Positions 9,501-16,028 of a stretch of 64,000 bases of DNA are shown here, piece after piece. The stretch is taken from positions 434,001-498,000 of the forward strand of contig NZ_QXED01000006.1 in assembly GCF_003583365.1 (NCBI RefSeq). Reading direction: 5' to 3'. Under the pieces are notes generated by a model. That model was given only the letters and a program-made list of their open reading frames with translations. It was not told the DNA's origin and made no database searches. A program made the translations under genes and the position numbers. The first letter of the stretch is position 1; each line of letters opens with the position of its first letter. Origin of the DNA: Fibrisoma montanum. Lineage in GTDB: Bacteria; Bacteroidota; Bacteroidia; Cytophagales; Spirosomataceae.

Positions 9501-10654
9501 TCGCGTCCTACACCTTCAGTGCGGGCGCCACCCAGATCGGTACGTCCAATCAAGCGGTCGTTTCAACGGCGGGCACCTACACGGTGACAGCTACGACGGC
9601 TGAAGGCTGTACGACGGTCGCTACGGGCACGGTCATCGTCAATCCGATTCCGGAACTAGCCCTGACCTCGGCCACCATCTGCGCCGGCGAATCGGCTACG
9701 CTGACAGCCAGCACCGGCTTCGCTTCGTACACCTTCAGTGCGGGCGCTACCCAGATCGGTAGCAGCAACCAGGCGGTCGTCTCAACGGCGGGCACCTACA
9801 CGGTGACAGCCACTACGGCTGAGGGCTGTACGACGGTCGCTACGGGCATCCTGACGGTGAACCCTGTACCCGTAGCAGCCATAACGCCGACGAGCGCGAC
9901 TGTCTGTGAAGGCGAAAGCGTGACGCTCACGGCCAGCGGTGGCACCAGCTACCTATGGTCGACAAGCGAAACGACGGCGACCATCTCGGTGACGGCAACC
10001 GGAGTTTACTCAGTAACGGTTAGCAACGAGCAGGGTTGTTCGGATGTCGCCAGCACCACGATCACGGTTAACCCGACACCGGTGCTGACCGTCAGCTCGG
10101 CCACCATCTGCGCGGGTACATCAACCACGCTGACCATAGGCGGCTGCGAAGGCGGTACGCTGGTCTGGTCAACGGGCGACAGCTCGGCATCTCTGGTGGT
10201 GGCACCGACCCTGACTACGACTTACTCGGCTACGTGTACGTTTGCAACGGGCTGCTCGTCAATCACGGCCGCAACCGTGACGGTCAGCGACGCCCCAAGC
10301 TTCACGGCAGCACCGGCGGTTACCCCCGCTACGTGTAACGGCGCAACGGCAAACAACAACGCGCGGATCACGCTGACGACGCTGGTGAATACCGAACGGG
10401 CCGACCTTGTGGCAGGCGCTACCTACGCGGGTGGTCCGGCCTACGGCGCATCGACCAACGTATTGGTGGTGAATGGAACGGTAGTGTTTGAGAACCTCCC
10501 GAATCCGACTACAGCTCAACCGTACACAGTCCGGTTGTTCAGTGCGGGCGGTAGCTGCTTCATCGACGTTACGGTTACCCTCCAGCCGGCCGATTGCCAG
10601 TGTCCGGCACCGAAGTGCGTACCGGTGGTGATTCAGAAGATAAGCCGACGCTAG
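6593..10654 (+). CDS. large repetitive secreted surface protein (Sdr-B-like, DUF11, nine Ig-like repeats)
   Basis: This is a 1353-residue exported protein. A signal peptide (about 1-31, ending VQMAWA) is followed by an SdrD-B-like domain (LGDRVFDDLNRNGVQDTGEPG, about 46-165). Next are a DUF11 repeat (PDLAISKVADTPQVSYG, about 173-285), a Cys-rich Ig-like module, and nine tandem 73-residue Ig/PKD-like units (about 435-1091) with one conserved Cys pair each (TICAG ... EGCTT). Two diverged modules and a C-terminal domain ending CQCPAPKCVPVVIQKI complete it. No standard gliding/T9SS C-terminal domain is obvious, and the Cys-rich tail may serve for anchoring. The likely role is adhesion or cell-surface structure, inferred only from architecture. 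It is a single-gene unit with its own terminator at 10677-10710. Confidence 0.88.
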   Translation: MKHIFSCLHPRNWRLWVAGLLALMVQMAWATTPGKAPTRLMAPMALGLGDRVFDDLNRNGVQDTGEPGIANIPIRIYLNGVERGTTTTDATGTFAFTNANVQGGLLPNTVYELRILGADFPDDRSLTLRQQGSDNAADSDAQLVGGNAVIYAVTSANDTPTNSYDFGFTAGNPDLAISKVADTPQVSYGSNASFTLQINNIGQGTATNVVVRDTLDPGLVYVSSTPAATVDGNILTWNLGNVAPGNITSLSVTATAQADGVLFNAAGVSTTDTEDFTRNNSTRACISVPIVLCPDEAYVAQIPAEFTNVEWFKDGGTTPIATGNSFTIVEAGSYRFTTTTNIQCPAGGCCPIVVENGTIPDLAIAPATPAICIGETVSLTATGCTSGTIAWSTGETTASIQVAPTITSTYSVTCTSTQRGFCTTSASTTVTVNQIPELALTSATICAGESATLTASTGFASYTFSAGATQIGTSNQAVVSTAGTYTVTATTAEGCTTVATGTVIVNPIPELALTSATICAGESATLTASTGFASYTFSTGATQIGTSNQAVVSTAGTYTVTATTAEGCTTVATGTVIVNPIPELALTSATICAGESATLTASTGFASYTFSAGATQIGSSNQAVVSTAGTYTVTATTAEGCTTVATGTVIVNPIPELALTSATICAGESATLTASTGFASYTFSAGATQIGTSNQAVVSTAGTYTVTATTAEGCTTVATGTVIVNPIPELALTSATICAGESATLTASTGFASYTFSAGATQIGTSNQAVVSTAGTYTVTATTAEGCTTLATGTVIVNPIPELALTSATICAGESATLTASTGFASYTFSAGATQIGTSNQAVVSTAGTYTVTATTAEGCTTLATGTVIVNPIPELALTSATICAGESATLTASTGFASYTFSAGATQIGSSNQAVVSTAGTYTVTATTAEGCTTVATGTVIVNPIPELTLTSATICAGESATLTASTGFASYTFSAGATQIGTSNQAVVSTAGTYTVTATTAEGCTTVATGTVIVNPIPELALTSATICAGESATLTASTGFASYTFSAGATQIGSSNQAVVSTAGTYTVTATTAEGCTTVATGILTVNPVPVAAITPTSATVCEGESVTLTASGGTSYLWSTSETTATISVTATGVYSVTVSNEQGCSDVASTTITVNPTPVLTVSSATICAGTSTTLTIGGCEGGTLVWSTGDSSASLVVAPTLTTTYSATCTFATGCSSITAATVTVSDAPSFTAAPAVTPATCNGATANNNARITLTTLVNTERADLVAGATYAGGPAYGASTNVLVVNGTVVFENLPNPTTAQPYTVRLFSAGGSCFIDVTVTLQPADCQCPAPKCVPVVIQKISRR
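7895..9865 (+). repeat. nine tandem 219-bp repeats inside the surface protein gene
   Basis: The codons for IPEL(A/T)LTSATICAGE recur at 7895, 8114, 8333, 8552, 8771, 8990, 9209, 9428 and 9647, a constant spacing of 219 bases. The encoded 73-residue units are almost identical. They differ mainly by GTS/GSS, TTVATG/TTLATG, SAGA/STGA and ELAL/ELTL. Synonymous variants are shuffled between units in blocks, as expected for recombination or gene conversion within the array. Confidence 0.95.
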
Positions 10655-10676
10655 TTTCAATAGCAATTACGTTTCG

Positions 10677-10710
10677 GAAACCGGCCACTGTCAAGTGGCC
10701 GGTTTCTTTG
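10677..10710 (+). terminator. intrinsic terminator after the surface protein gene
   Basis: GAAACCGGCCAC (10677-10688) and GTGGCCGGTTTC (10695-10706) form a perfect 12-bp stem with a 6-nt loop, followed by TTTG. It lies 23 bases after the stop codon. Confidence 0.85.
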
Positions 10711-10726
10711 CTTGTAGACTCCTTCG

Positions 10727-10734
10727 TACTTTTG
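10727..10734 (+). promoter_or_regulatory. Bacteroidota -7 box (TACTTTTG) for tsaC
   Basis: It matches TAnnTTTG exactly and ends four bases before the ATG of the Sua5/TsaC gene at 10739. If used, the transcript would have almost no leader. Confidence 0.55.
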
Positions 10735-10738
10735 CACC

Positions 10739-11689
10739 ATGACACAAATTGGTCAGGATATTCAGGTTGCCAAACAACTGCTGGAACAGAATCAGGTCGT
10801 TGGCATCCCCACCGAAACCGTCTACGGATTAGCCGCCAATGCCCTCAGTCCGGATGCGGTGCTGACAATATTCCGGGTAAAAAACCGGCCCGCTTTTGAC
10901 CCCCTGATTGTTCACATTGATTCGCCGGACAAACTCGACCGGTTGGTTCAATCCATTCCGGAACCGGCCTTTCAACTGGCCGAAGCGTTCTGGCCGGGGC
11001 CGCTGACGCTCTTGTTACCCAGAAAAGCCATCGTGCCGGACCTCACTACGTCGGGGCTGGATACGGTAGCGGTTCGCATTCCTGACCATCCGCTTACGCT
11101 CGATTTGCTGCGCGCACTCGACTTCCCGCTGGCAGCCCCGAGCGCCAATCCATTCGGGTACATCAGCCCCACGTCGGCCCAGCACGTAGCCGATCAGCTT
11201 GGGGACCAGGTGTCGTATATTCTGGACGGTGGGACCAGTCAGGTTGGGCTGGAATCAACGATTGTGGGTTTTGAAGCGAATCAGCCGACGATATTCCGGC
11301 TGGGCGGCATTGCTTTGGAAGCGATTGAAGCGGTGATTGGCCCTGTAGCCGTTCGTAGCCATTCGACATCCAATCCCAAAGCGCCGGGTATGCTGAGCAG
11401 CCACTACGCCCCCCGCAAGCCGCTGACGTTGCTGGCGGCTAATCTGCCGCCAACTCCAGACGCAGCCGGTGGAGCGCTGGTTTTTACGACCCCATTCGAG
11501 GGCATTCCCGCCAAAAACCAGTACGTCCTCTCTCCTACCGGCGACCTGAACGAAGCCGCCCGCAACCTGTTCAGCTACCTTCGGGCGCTTGATAAGCTAC
11601 CCATCCGTCAGATTTACGCCGAGTTGCTTCCCGACGAGGGCTTAGGACGGGCTATCAATGACCGGCTGCGACGAGCTGCGACTCGTTAG
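10739..11689 (+). CDS. tsaC: L-threonylcarbamoyladenylate synthase (Sua5/TsaC)
   Basis: The enzyme makes threonylcarbamoyl-AMP from threonine, bicarbonate and ATP, the first step of t6A37 tRNA modification in the cytoplasm. The YrdC domain (about 1-200) has IPTETVYGLAANAL, the KxR element in FRVKNRPAFDP, SANPFGYISPTSAQHV and LESTIVGF. It is followed by APGMLSSHYAPRKPL, the hinge motif of two-domain Sua5, and a Sua5 C-terminal domain. At 316 residues it is the long (Sua5) type rather than short TsaC. The start agrees with the family N-terminus (IGQDIQVAKQLLE). Its stop overlaps the stop of the convergent PLP enzyme in the tetranucleotide TTAG (11686-11689), leaving no room for a terminator. 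Confidence 0.95.
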   Translation: MTQIGQDIQVAKQLLEQNQVVGIPTETVYGLAANALSPDAVLTIFRVKNRPAFDPLIVHIDSPDKLDRLVQSIPEPAFQLAEAFWPGPLTLLLPRKAIVPDLTTSGLDTVAVRIPDHPLTLDLLRALDFPLAAPSANPFGYISPTSAQHVADQLGDQVSYILDGGTSQVGLESTIVGFEANQPTIFRLGGIALEAIEAVIGPVAVRSHSTSNPKAPGMLSSHYAPRKPLTLLAANLPPTPDAAGGALVFTTPFEGIPAKNQYVLSPTGDLNEAARNLFSYLRALDKLPIRQIYAELLPDEGLGRAINDRLRRAATR

Positions 11690-12633
11690 GGAGTATCCAA
11701 CAGGGAACTTCGGCCCTGCAGGCCGCCCGTATGCACGGCTACCACAACGGAACCAGCCGGAAAGTAGCCGGTACGAGCCAGATCATACAGGCCGAACAGC
11801 ATTTTTCCCGTATACACCTGTTCAATACGTATTCCTGTTTTCTGTTCAAAAACCCGCATGAAAGCGAGTAGTTCGGGAGTTGTTCTGGCGTAGCCGCCAC
11901 CGTGATACTCCGTCTGGATACGTAGGTTTTGGGGGGCGTAGCCTAGCAGCCGTTCTACCTCATCCCTGAGGAAACTTCCCCCTTTCAAGGCGGAAAAGCC
12001 GACTACAGTGGTTGACGATGAGGCCGAACTGGCCAAGCCCGCTACGGTACCGCCCGTACCGACGGGGCAGCAAACGAAATCCGGCGTTCGGCCCAACTGC
12101 ATCTGAATGTCGGGTAACAGTTCGGCCACGCCCCGAACGGCCAGGGCATTGGTTCCTCCCTCAGGCAGTACGTAAAAACCAGCCGGCATCCCGGTTACAC
12201 GAGTCACAAAATCAGTCTGCTCCGACGCAGTGCCCGAAGACGTTACGTCGCGGTAAGCTGACCGGCTAATCCCATACAGGCGCATTCCGGCCCGGCGGCA
12301 AAAAGCCAGGGTCGATGTATCCCGCTGCGGATATTCTTCACCCCGAACGATACCGATCGTCCGGAAGCCGAATACCTGCCCGGCCGCAGCCGTTGCGTAC
12401 AGATGATTCGAAAACGCCCCACCGAACGTCACGAGCGTATCGAGGTTCTGCCGACGGGCGTCGAGCAGGTTGTATTTCAGCTTGCGCCATTTATTGCCCG
12501 ACACCAGCGGGTGCAGCCGATCGTCCCGCTTCATATACAGGTGAATCGGGACCGGATCGGGAAAGGGATCGTCGAGCCGCTGCAGGGGCGAGTCGCGGAC
12601 GAAAGCCGCCAGTTGCCGTTCCAATTCATCCAT
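11686..12633 (-). CDS. 1-aminocyclopropane-1-carboxylate deaminase / D-cysteine desulfhydrase family PLP enzyme
   Basis: This is a fold-type II PLP enzyme of 315 residues. Lys48 in SGNKWRKLKYN is the expected PLP lysine. FGGAFSNHLYATAAAG binds the cofactor and substrate, and CPVGTGGTVAGL is the phosphate-binding loop. The family degrades ACC or D-cysteine to ammonia and a keto acid, and Bacteroidota members are usually predicted D-cysteine desulfhydrases. I use the ATG at 12633 (MDELERQ). The longer frame to 12675 would run over the rluD promoter box and adds residues absent from the family. The gene is divergent from rluD and convergent with tsaC. Confidence 0.88.
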   Translation of the reverse strand: MDELERQLAAFVRDSPLQRLDDPFPDPVPIHLYMKRDDRLHPLVSGNKWRKLKYNLLDARRQNLDTLVTFGGAFSNHLYATAAAGQVFGFRTIGIVRGEEYPQRDTSTLAFCRRAGMRLYGISRSAYRDVTSSGTASEQTDFVTRVTGMPAGFYVLPEGGTNALAVRGVAELLPDIQMQLGRTPDFVCCPVGTGGTVAGLASSASSSTTVVGFSALKGGSFLRDEVERLLGYAPQNLRIQTEYHGGGYARTTPELLAFMRVFEQKTGIRIEQVYTGKMLFGLYDLARTGYFPAGSVVVAVHTGGLQGRSSLLDTP

Positions 12634-12640
12634 AATACCG

Positions 12641-12648
12641 TACTTTTG
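12641..12648 (+). promoter_or_regulatory. -7 box (TACTTTTG) for rluD
   Basis: An exact TAnnTTTG match 32 bases before the GTG start of the RluD gene. It lies in the narrow divergent gap with the PLP enzyme and supports the shorter start of that gene. Confidence 0.6.
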
Positions 12649-12680
12649 CGGGATAAAAACGGCGTAAATCTGCATAAACC

Positions 12681-13706
12681 GTGGCTGACGAGGTAGAAGA
12701 ATTTCTGGAAGAGGACGAGTTATTTGAACATCATCGCATTGTAGTCGACAAGGGGCAGGGGCTGCTGCGCGTAGATCGGTTTCTGATGGACCGGCTCCCC
12801 AACGCCACCCGAACCAAAATCCAGGCGGCTATCGACGCCGAATCCGTCCGCGTCAACGACCGCACGACCAAAGCCAGCTACAAGGTAAAGCCGCTGGATA
12901 TCATTACGATTTCGCTGCCGCACCCGCCCCGCGAAACCGACCTGGTCCCGGAAGATATTCCGCTCACGATTATCTACGAAGACGACGAGCTGCTGGTGCT
13001 CAACAAACCCGCCGGTATGGTGGTCCACCCCGCCTTTGGAAACTGGACCGGAACGGTGGTAAACGCGCTGGTGTATCATTTTCAGAACCTGCCGACCACG
13101 CAGAACGGAGTGGCCCGACCCGGACTGGTTCACCGGATTGACAAGGATACGTCCGGTCTGATGGTAATCGCCAAAACCGAGTACGCCATGACGCACCTGG
13201 CCAGGCAGTTCTACGACCATACCATCGAGCGAACCTACAACGCACTGACCTGGGGCGTTCCTACTCCGCCGGACGGTACCGTTACGGGCTACATCGGCCG
13301 CAGCGTGAAGGACCGGAAGGTACAGACGATTTATGACGACGAAAGCAAGGGCAAATGGGCCGTCACGCACTACAAGCTGCTGGAAGACCTGCGGTACGTG
13401 GCGCTTGTGCAGTGCAACCTTGAAACCGGACGGACGCACCAGATTCGGGCCCATATGAAGCATATCGGGCACCCCCTGTTCAGCGACGCCATGTACGGCG
13501 GGGACCGGATTCTGCGCGGCAACCCCGTGGGCAGCTACAAATCGTTCGTCGAGAACGCGTTCAAGCTGTTGCCCCGGCAGGCACTCCATGCGAAATCGCT
13601 GGGGTTTGAGCACCCCCGCACCCGCCAGTGGTTACAGTTTGATTCGGAACTCCCCGACGACTTCCGGTCTGTGCTGGAAAAATGGAGAAACTACGTAACC
13701 GTGTAA
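12681..13706 (+). CDS. rluD: RluD-family 23S rRNA pseudouridine synthase
   Basis: The enzyme isomerises uridines to pseudouridine in RNA; RluD acts on helix 69 of 23S rRNA. An N-terminal S4 RNA-binding domain (about 27-75: RVDRFLMDRLPNATRTKIQAAIDA) is followed by the catalytic domain with HRIDKDTSGLMVIAKT, whose catalytic aspartate is Asp154. ETGRTHQIRAHMKHIGHPLFSD is also conserved. The length (341 aa) is usual. The start is GTG (MADEVEEF), as no ATG fits upstream. RluC/RluD paralogues are hard to separate by eye, so the symbol is the likeliest choice. Confidence 0.92.
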   Translation: MADEVEEFLEEDELFEHHRIVVDKGQGLLRVDRFLMDRLPNATRTKIQAAIDAESVRVNDRTTKASYKVKPLDIITISLPHPPRETDLVPEDIPLTIIYEDDELLVLNKPAGMVVHPAFGNWTGTVVNALVYHFQNLPTTQNGVARPGLVHRIDKDTSGLMVIAKTEYAMTHLARQFYDHTIERTYNALTWGVPTPPDGTVTGYIGRSVKDRKVQTIYDDESKGKWAVTHYKLLEDLRYVALVQCNLETGRTHQIRAHMKHIGHPLFSDAMYGGDRILRGNPVGSYKSFVENAFKLLPRQALHAKSLGFEHPRTRQWLQFDSELPDDFRSVLEKWRNYVTV

Positions 13707-13710
13707 CAAA

Positions 13711-14151
13711 CTACCGCTTGGTGCCGCTCATCTGCGCCGACTGCGAGTAGCCAGTTTCGTTGTTGGCATCAACAGCCGTGTAGCTGATTGACAACTGGTT
13801 GTTCATGTTAGACCCCTGCCCAATCACATTAACCTCCCCGTTATACCGATTGGTGGCGTATAAATACACCTTCTGTCTGGAAATAACCAGGTTACTCCCC
13901 ATCCTGATTTCGGCTTCCATGCGCAGCCCTGACGAATCCGGGAAGGCAATAAGAACCCGATTGTCGTCAATTGCAGAAATATCTACCTGACTAATCTTCC
14001 GAAAGCTACGAGGGTTTTTAATATTGGTTTCCGTTATGGACACCTGGCAATCCCAGGATCCTTCATAGCGCTCGGCGGCAGTCATCCCCTTTGGGCGGCA
14101 AGTTGCTACAAACAGACCAACACCTACTAATAATATAGCTTTTACTTTCAT
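13711..14151 (-). CDS. hypothetical exported protein
   Basis: A 146-residue protein starting MKVKAILLVGVGLFVATC, a signal peptide with a Cys at residue 18. The Cys is preceded by Thr, which is a poor lipobox, so lipoprotein processing is uncertain. The rest is a small beta-rich domain (YEGSWDCQVSITET; VDISAIDDNRVLIAFPDSSGLRMEAEI; NQLSISYTAVDANNETG) of the kind seen in small periplasmic or lipid-anchored Bacteroidota proteins. No family is recognised. A longer in-frame reading to 14235 adds 28 basic residues before the signal peptide and is unlikely. It is convergent with rluD (4-base gap). Confidence 0.7.
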   Translation of the reverse strand: MKVKAILLVGVGLFVATCRPKGMTAAERYEGSWDCQVSITETNIKNPRSFRKISQVDISAIDDNRVLIAFPDSSGLRMEAEIRMGSNLVISRQKVYLYATNRYNGEVNVIGQGSNMNNQLSISYTAVDANNETGYSQSAQMSGTKR

Positions 14152-14339
14152 AAACGGACAAGCGTTTGACTTACGAATGGCTAATTTACGTAATTCGCCA
14201 AGCGGGTCGGCAGCTTGATTTCGTTTACGTACCAATATTTCGTAAGTGGTCGCTCACCCGGTATCCGGCAGGCAGCTTTAGCAACCAATCAGACATTCAA
14301 TTGTAAACGAGCGCATTACTTTAACGTGCCCCCTCATTT

Positions 14340-14440
14340 TGCCGCCTTGAGCGGCCCGGCTTCTGTACGGGAGCGGCCGTTCAGACGGTCACAGACGTAA
14401 CGAACGGCCGGGGCCACTCTGTCTGAACGGTTGCCGTATC
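14340..14440. promoter_or_regulatory. inverted repeats with two mutually exclusive pairings
   Basis: CGGCCGTTC (14374-14382) is complementary to GAACGGCCG (14402-14410). The overlapping CCGTTCAGAC (14377-14386) is complementary to GTCTGAACGG (14421-14430). Both pairings are perfect but cannot form together. The element lies in the 400-base gap between the divergent hypothetical gene and the MBL hydrolase. The rest of that gap shows nothing recognisable. Confidence 0.4.
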
Positions 14441-14551
14441 ACCAGGTTTTGTACAAGACGATAGTCAATGCATACAAGCCGTACGTAGTCGCCGATTTAT
14501 CCCTGCTGTCGGGGAGCTTTGTTTGCCAAAAAATCGTTACTTTGCTTAACG

Positions 14552-15334
14552 ATGCCACTTTTTATTACCTCACTGAATTCCGGCAGTAACGGCAATTGTT
14601 ACTACGTCGGAAATGCCCACGAAGCTGTTCTGATTGATGCGGGCCTATCCTGCCGACAGACCGAAAAGCGGATGCAACGGCTGGGTTTGCCGCTGCAGCA
14701 GGTCAAAGCTATTTTCATTTCGCACGAACACACTGATCACATCAGCGGAGCTGCCCAGGTCGCCAGGAAATACCGACTACCTGTTTTTATTACGCCCCGA
14801 ACGCTGCGGCAGTCGCGGCTGGAGCAACCCGGCCTCGATATCCGTCCTCTCCGGAGCAACCAGCCGGTTTCGATCGGCGGCATTACCATTACGGCCTTTC
14901 CCAAGCTCCACGACGCCAGCGATCCGCACAGCTTCGTGATCGACTACGAATCGACCAGAGTAGGGGTGTTTACCGACATCGGCATGGCTTGCGATCAGGT
15001 CATTCATCATTTCAGCCAGTGCCACGCTGCCTTTCTGGAAGCGAATTACGACGAGGCTATGCTCGAACAGGGCCGGTATCCGATGTACCTCAAACGCCGG
15101 ATCAGCGGAGAAAAAGGGCACCTGTCCAACCAGCAGGCGCTGGCTTTGTTCCGGGCGCACAAGCCGTCGTTCATGAGCCACGTCCTGCTGTCGCACCTTT
15201 CAAAAGAAAACAACTGCCCCCAGTTGGCCCGGGATCTGTTCGTACCCCACTGCGATGGAACCGAAATCATCGTGGCTTCCCGATCCGAAGAAACACCCGT
15301 GTTCACCATCGGTGCCGTTCGGGAGATCGCCTGA
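14552..15334 (+). CDS. MBL-fold metallo-hydrolase, YycJ/WalJ-like
   Basis: This is a metallo-beta-lactamase fold hydrolase of 260 residues. The metal-binding motif is SHEHTDHISG (His58, His60, Asp62, His63). Further ligands are in FPKLHDASDPHSF, GVFTDIGMACD and LLSHLSKENN. The N-terminus ITSLNSGSNGNCYYVG is typical of YycJ/WalJ proteins, which are single-domain 260-270 aa enzymes with exonuclease or phosphodiesterase activity in some members. I use ATG 14552 (MPLFITSL), as the upstream in-frame start lies before the near-consensus promoter TTACTTTG at 14537-14544. The nucleic-acid role is family knowledge; the specific substrate is unknown. Confidence 0.88.
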   Translation: MPLFITSLNSGSNGNCYYVGNAHEAVLIDAGLSCRQTEKRMQRLGLPLQQVKAIFISHEHTDHISGAAQVARKYRLPVFITPRTLRQSRLEQPGLDIRPLRSNQPVSIGGITITAFPKLHDASDPHSFVIDYESTRVGVFTDIGMACDQVIHHFSQCHAAFLEANYDEAMLEQGRYPMYLKRRISGEKGHLSNQQALALFRAHKPSFMSHVLLSHLSKENNCPQLARDLFVPHCDGTEIIVASRSEETPVFTIGAVREIA

Positions 15335-15445
15335 TTACGGGTCTGTCAACGCTTTGACGCGTAGCCGATCCAGAATCGCCCGATCAACGCAACAGCGTAA
15401 CTAAACACTATATTCCATACCTTCGTCCCCCAAACCACTCCTCTT

Positions 15446-15898
15446 ATGATCAGTATCCGTCCTGGTGTACGCGCTGATATTCCTCAGGCTTTTGCGCTCG
15501 TAACCGAACTCGCTGTCTACGAAAAAGCAGCCGATCAGGTTACGAACACCGCCGAACAGATGGCCGACGACGGGTTCGGCATTAATCCACTGTATGGTTT
15601 TCTAGTAGCCGAAGACTCCGATACCAACCAGATTGTCGGCATAGCGCTTTACTACTTCCGGTATTCGACCTGGAAAGGCAAGCGGCTGTATCTGGAAGAC
15701 ATCATTGTAACGGAACGCTACCGGGGCTACGGCATCGGCAAGCTGCTTTTCGACGCCACCATTGAAACCGCCCGCGAAACCCACTGCACCGGTATGATGT
15801 GGCAGGTGCTCGACTGGAACGCGCCCGCTATCGGGTTCTACCAGCAGTTCGGTACCCGATTCGACGACGGCTGGACTAACTGCCACCTGGATTTTTAG
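15446..15898 (+). CDS. GNAT family N-acetyltransferase (diamine/spermidine acetyltransferase-like)
   Basis: A 150-residue single GNAT domain. The acetyl-CoA loop is YLEDIIVTERYRGYGIGKLLFD (R/Q-x-x-G-x-G/A type). The C-terminal MWQVLDWNAPAIGFYQQFGTRFDDGW is the typical motif B end. The pattern ALVTELAVYEKAADQV near the N-terminus and WQVLDWN resemble the SAT1/thialysine acetyltransferase branch, so an amine substrate is likely but unproved. A near-consensus box TACCTTCG lies at 15418-15425. It is a monocistronic gene ended by the hairpin at 15921-15952. Confidence 0.88.
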   Translation: MISIRPGVRADIPQAFALVTELAVYEKAADQVTNTAEQMADDGFGINPLYGFLVAEDSDTNQIVGIALYYFRYSTWKGKRLYLEDIIVTERYRGYGIGKLLFDATIETARETHCTGMMWQVLDWNAPAIGFYQQFGTRFDDGWTNCHLDF

Positions 15899-15920
15899 CC
15901 ACGAGCACAGGGCGTGGGGC

Positions 15921-15952
15921 AAAGGTCAATTAAGCACCCTTATTGACCTTTT
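15921..15952 (+). terminator. intrinsic terminator after the GNAT gene
   Basis: AAAGGTCAAT and ATTGACCTTT form a perfect 10-bp stem with an 11-nt loop, ending in TTTT. It lies 22 bases after the stop. Confidence 0.8.
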
Positions 15953-15999
15953 ACTCTAAACCCCTCGCTCTACGCCCCCCGCCCTTCGTCTAAAAACCC

Positions 16000-16007
16000 T
16001 ATCTTTG
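16000..16007 (+). promoter_or_regulatory. -7 box (TATCTTTG) for the GT51 gene
   Basis: An exact TAnnTTTG match 21 bases before the ATG at 16029. Confidence 0.6.
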
Positions 16008-16028
16008 CACTGGAATACTTAGTTAAGC

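Noticed and set aside
7895-9865. Tandem array considered as CRISPR
   Set aside because: Units are 219 bases without unique spacers and lie in frame within one coding sequence.
13711-14151. Lipoprotein call for the hypothetical protein
   Set aside because: The residue before the Cys is Thr, outside the usual G/A/S rule, so I call it exported only.
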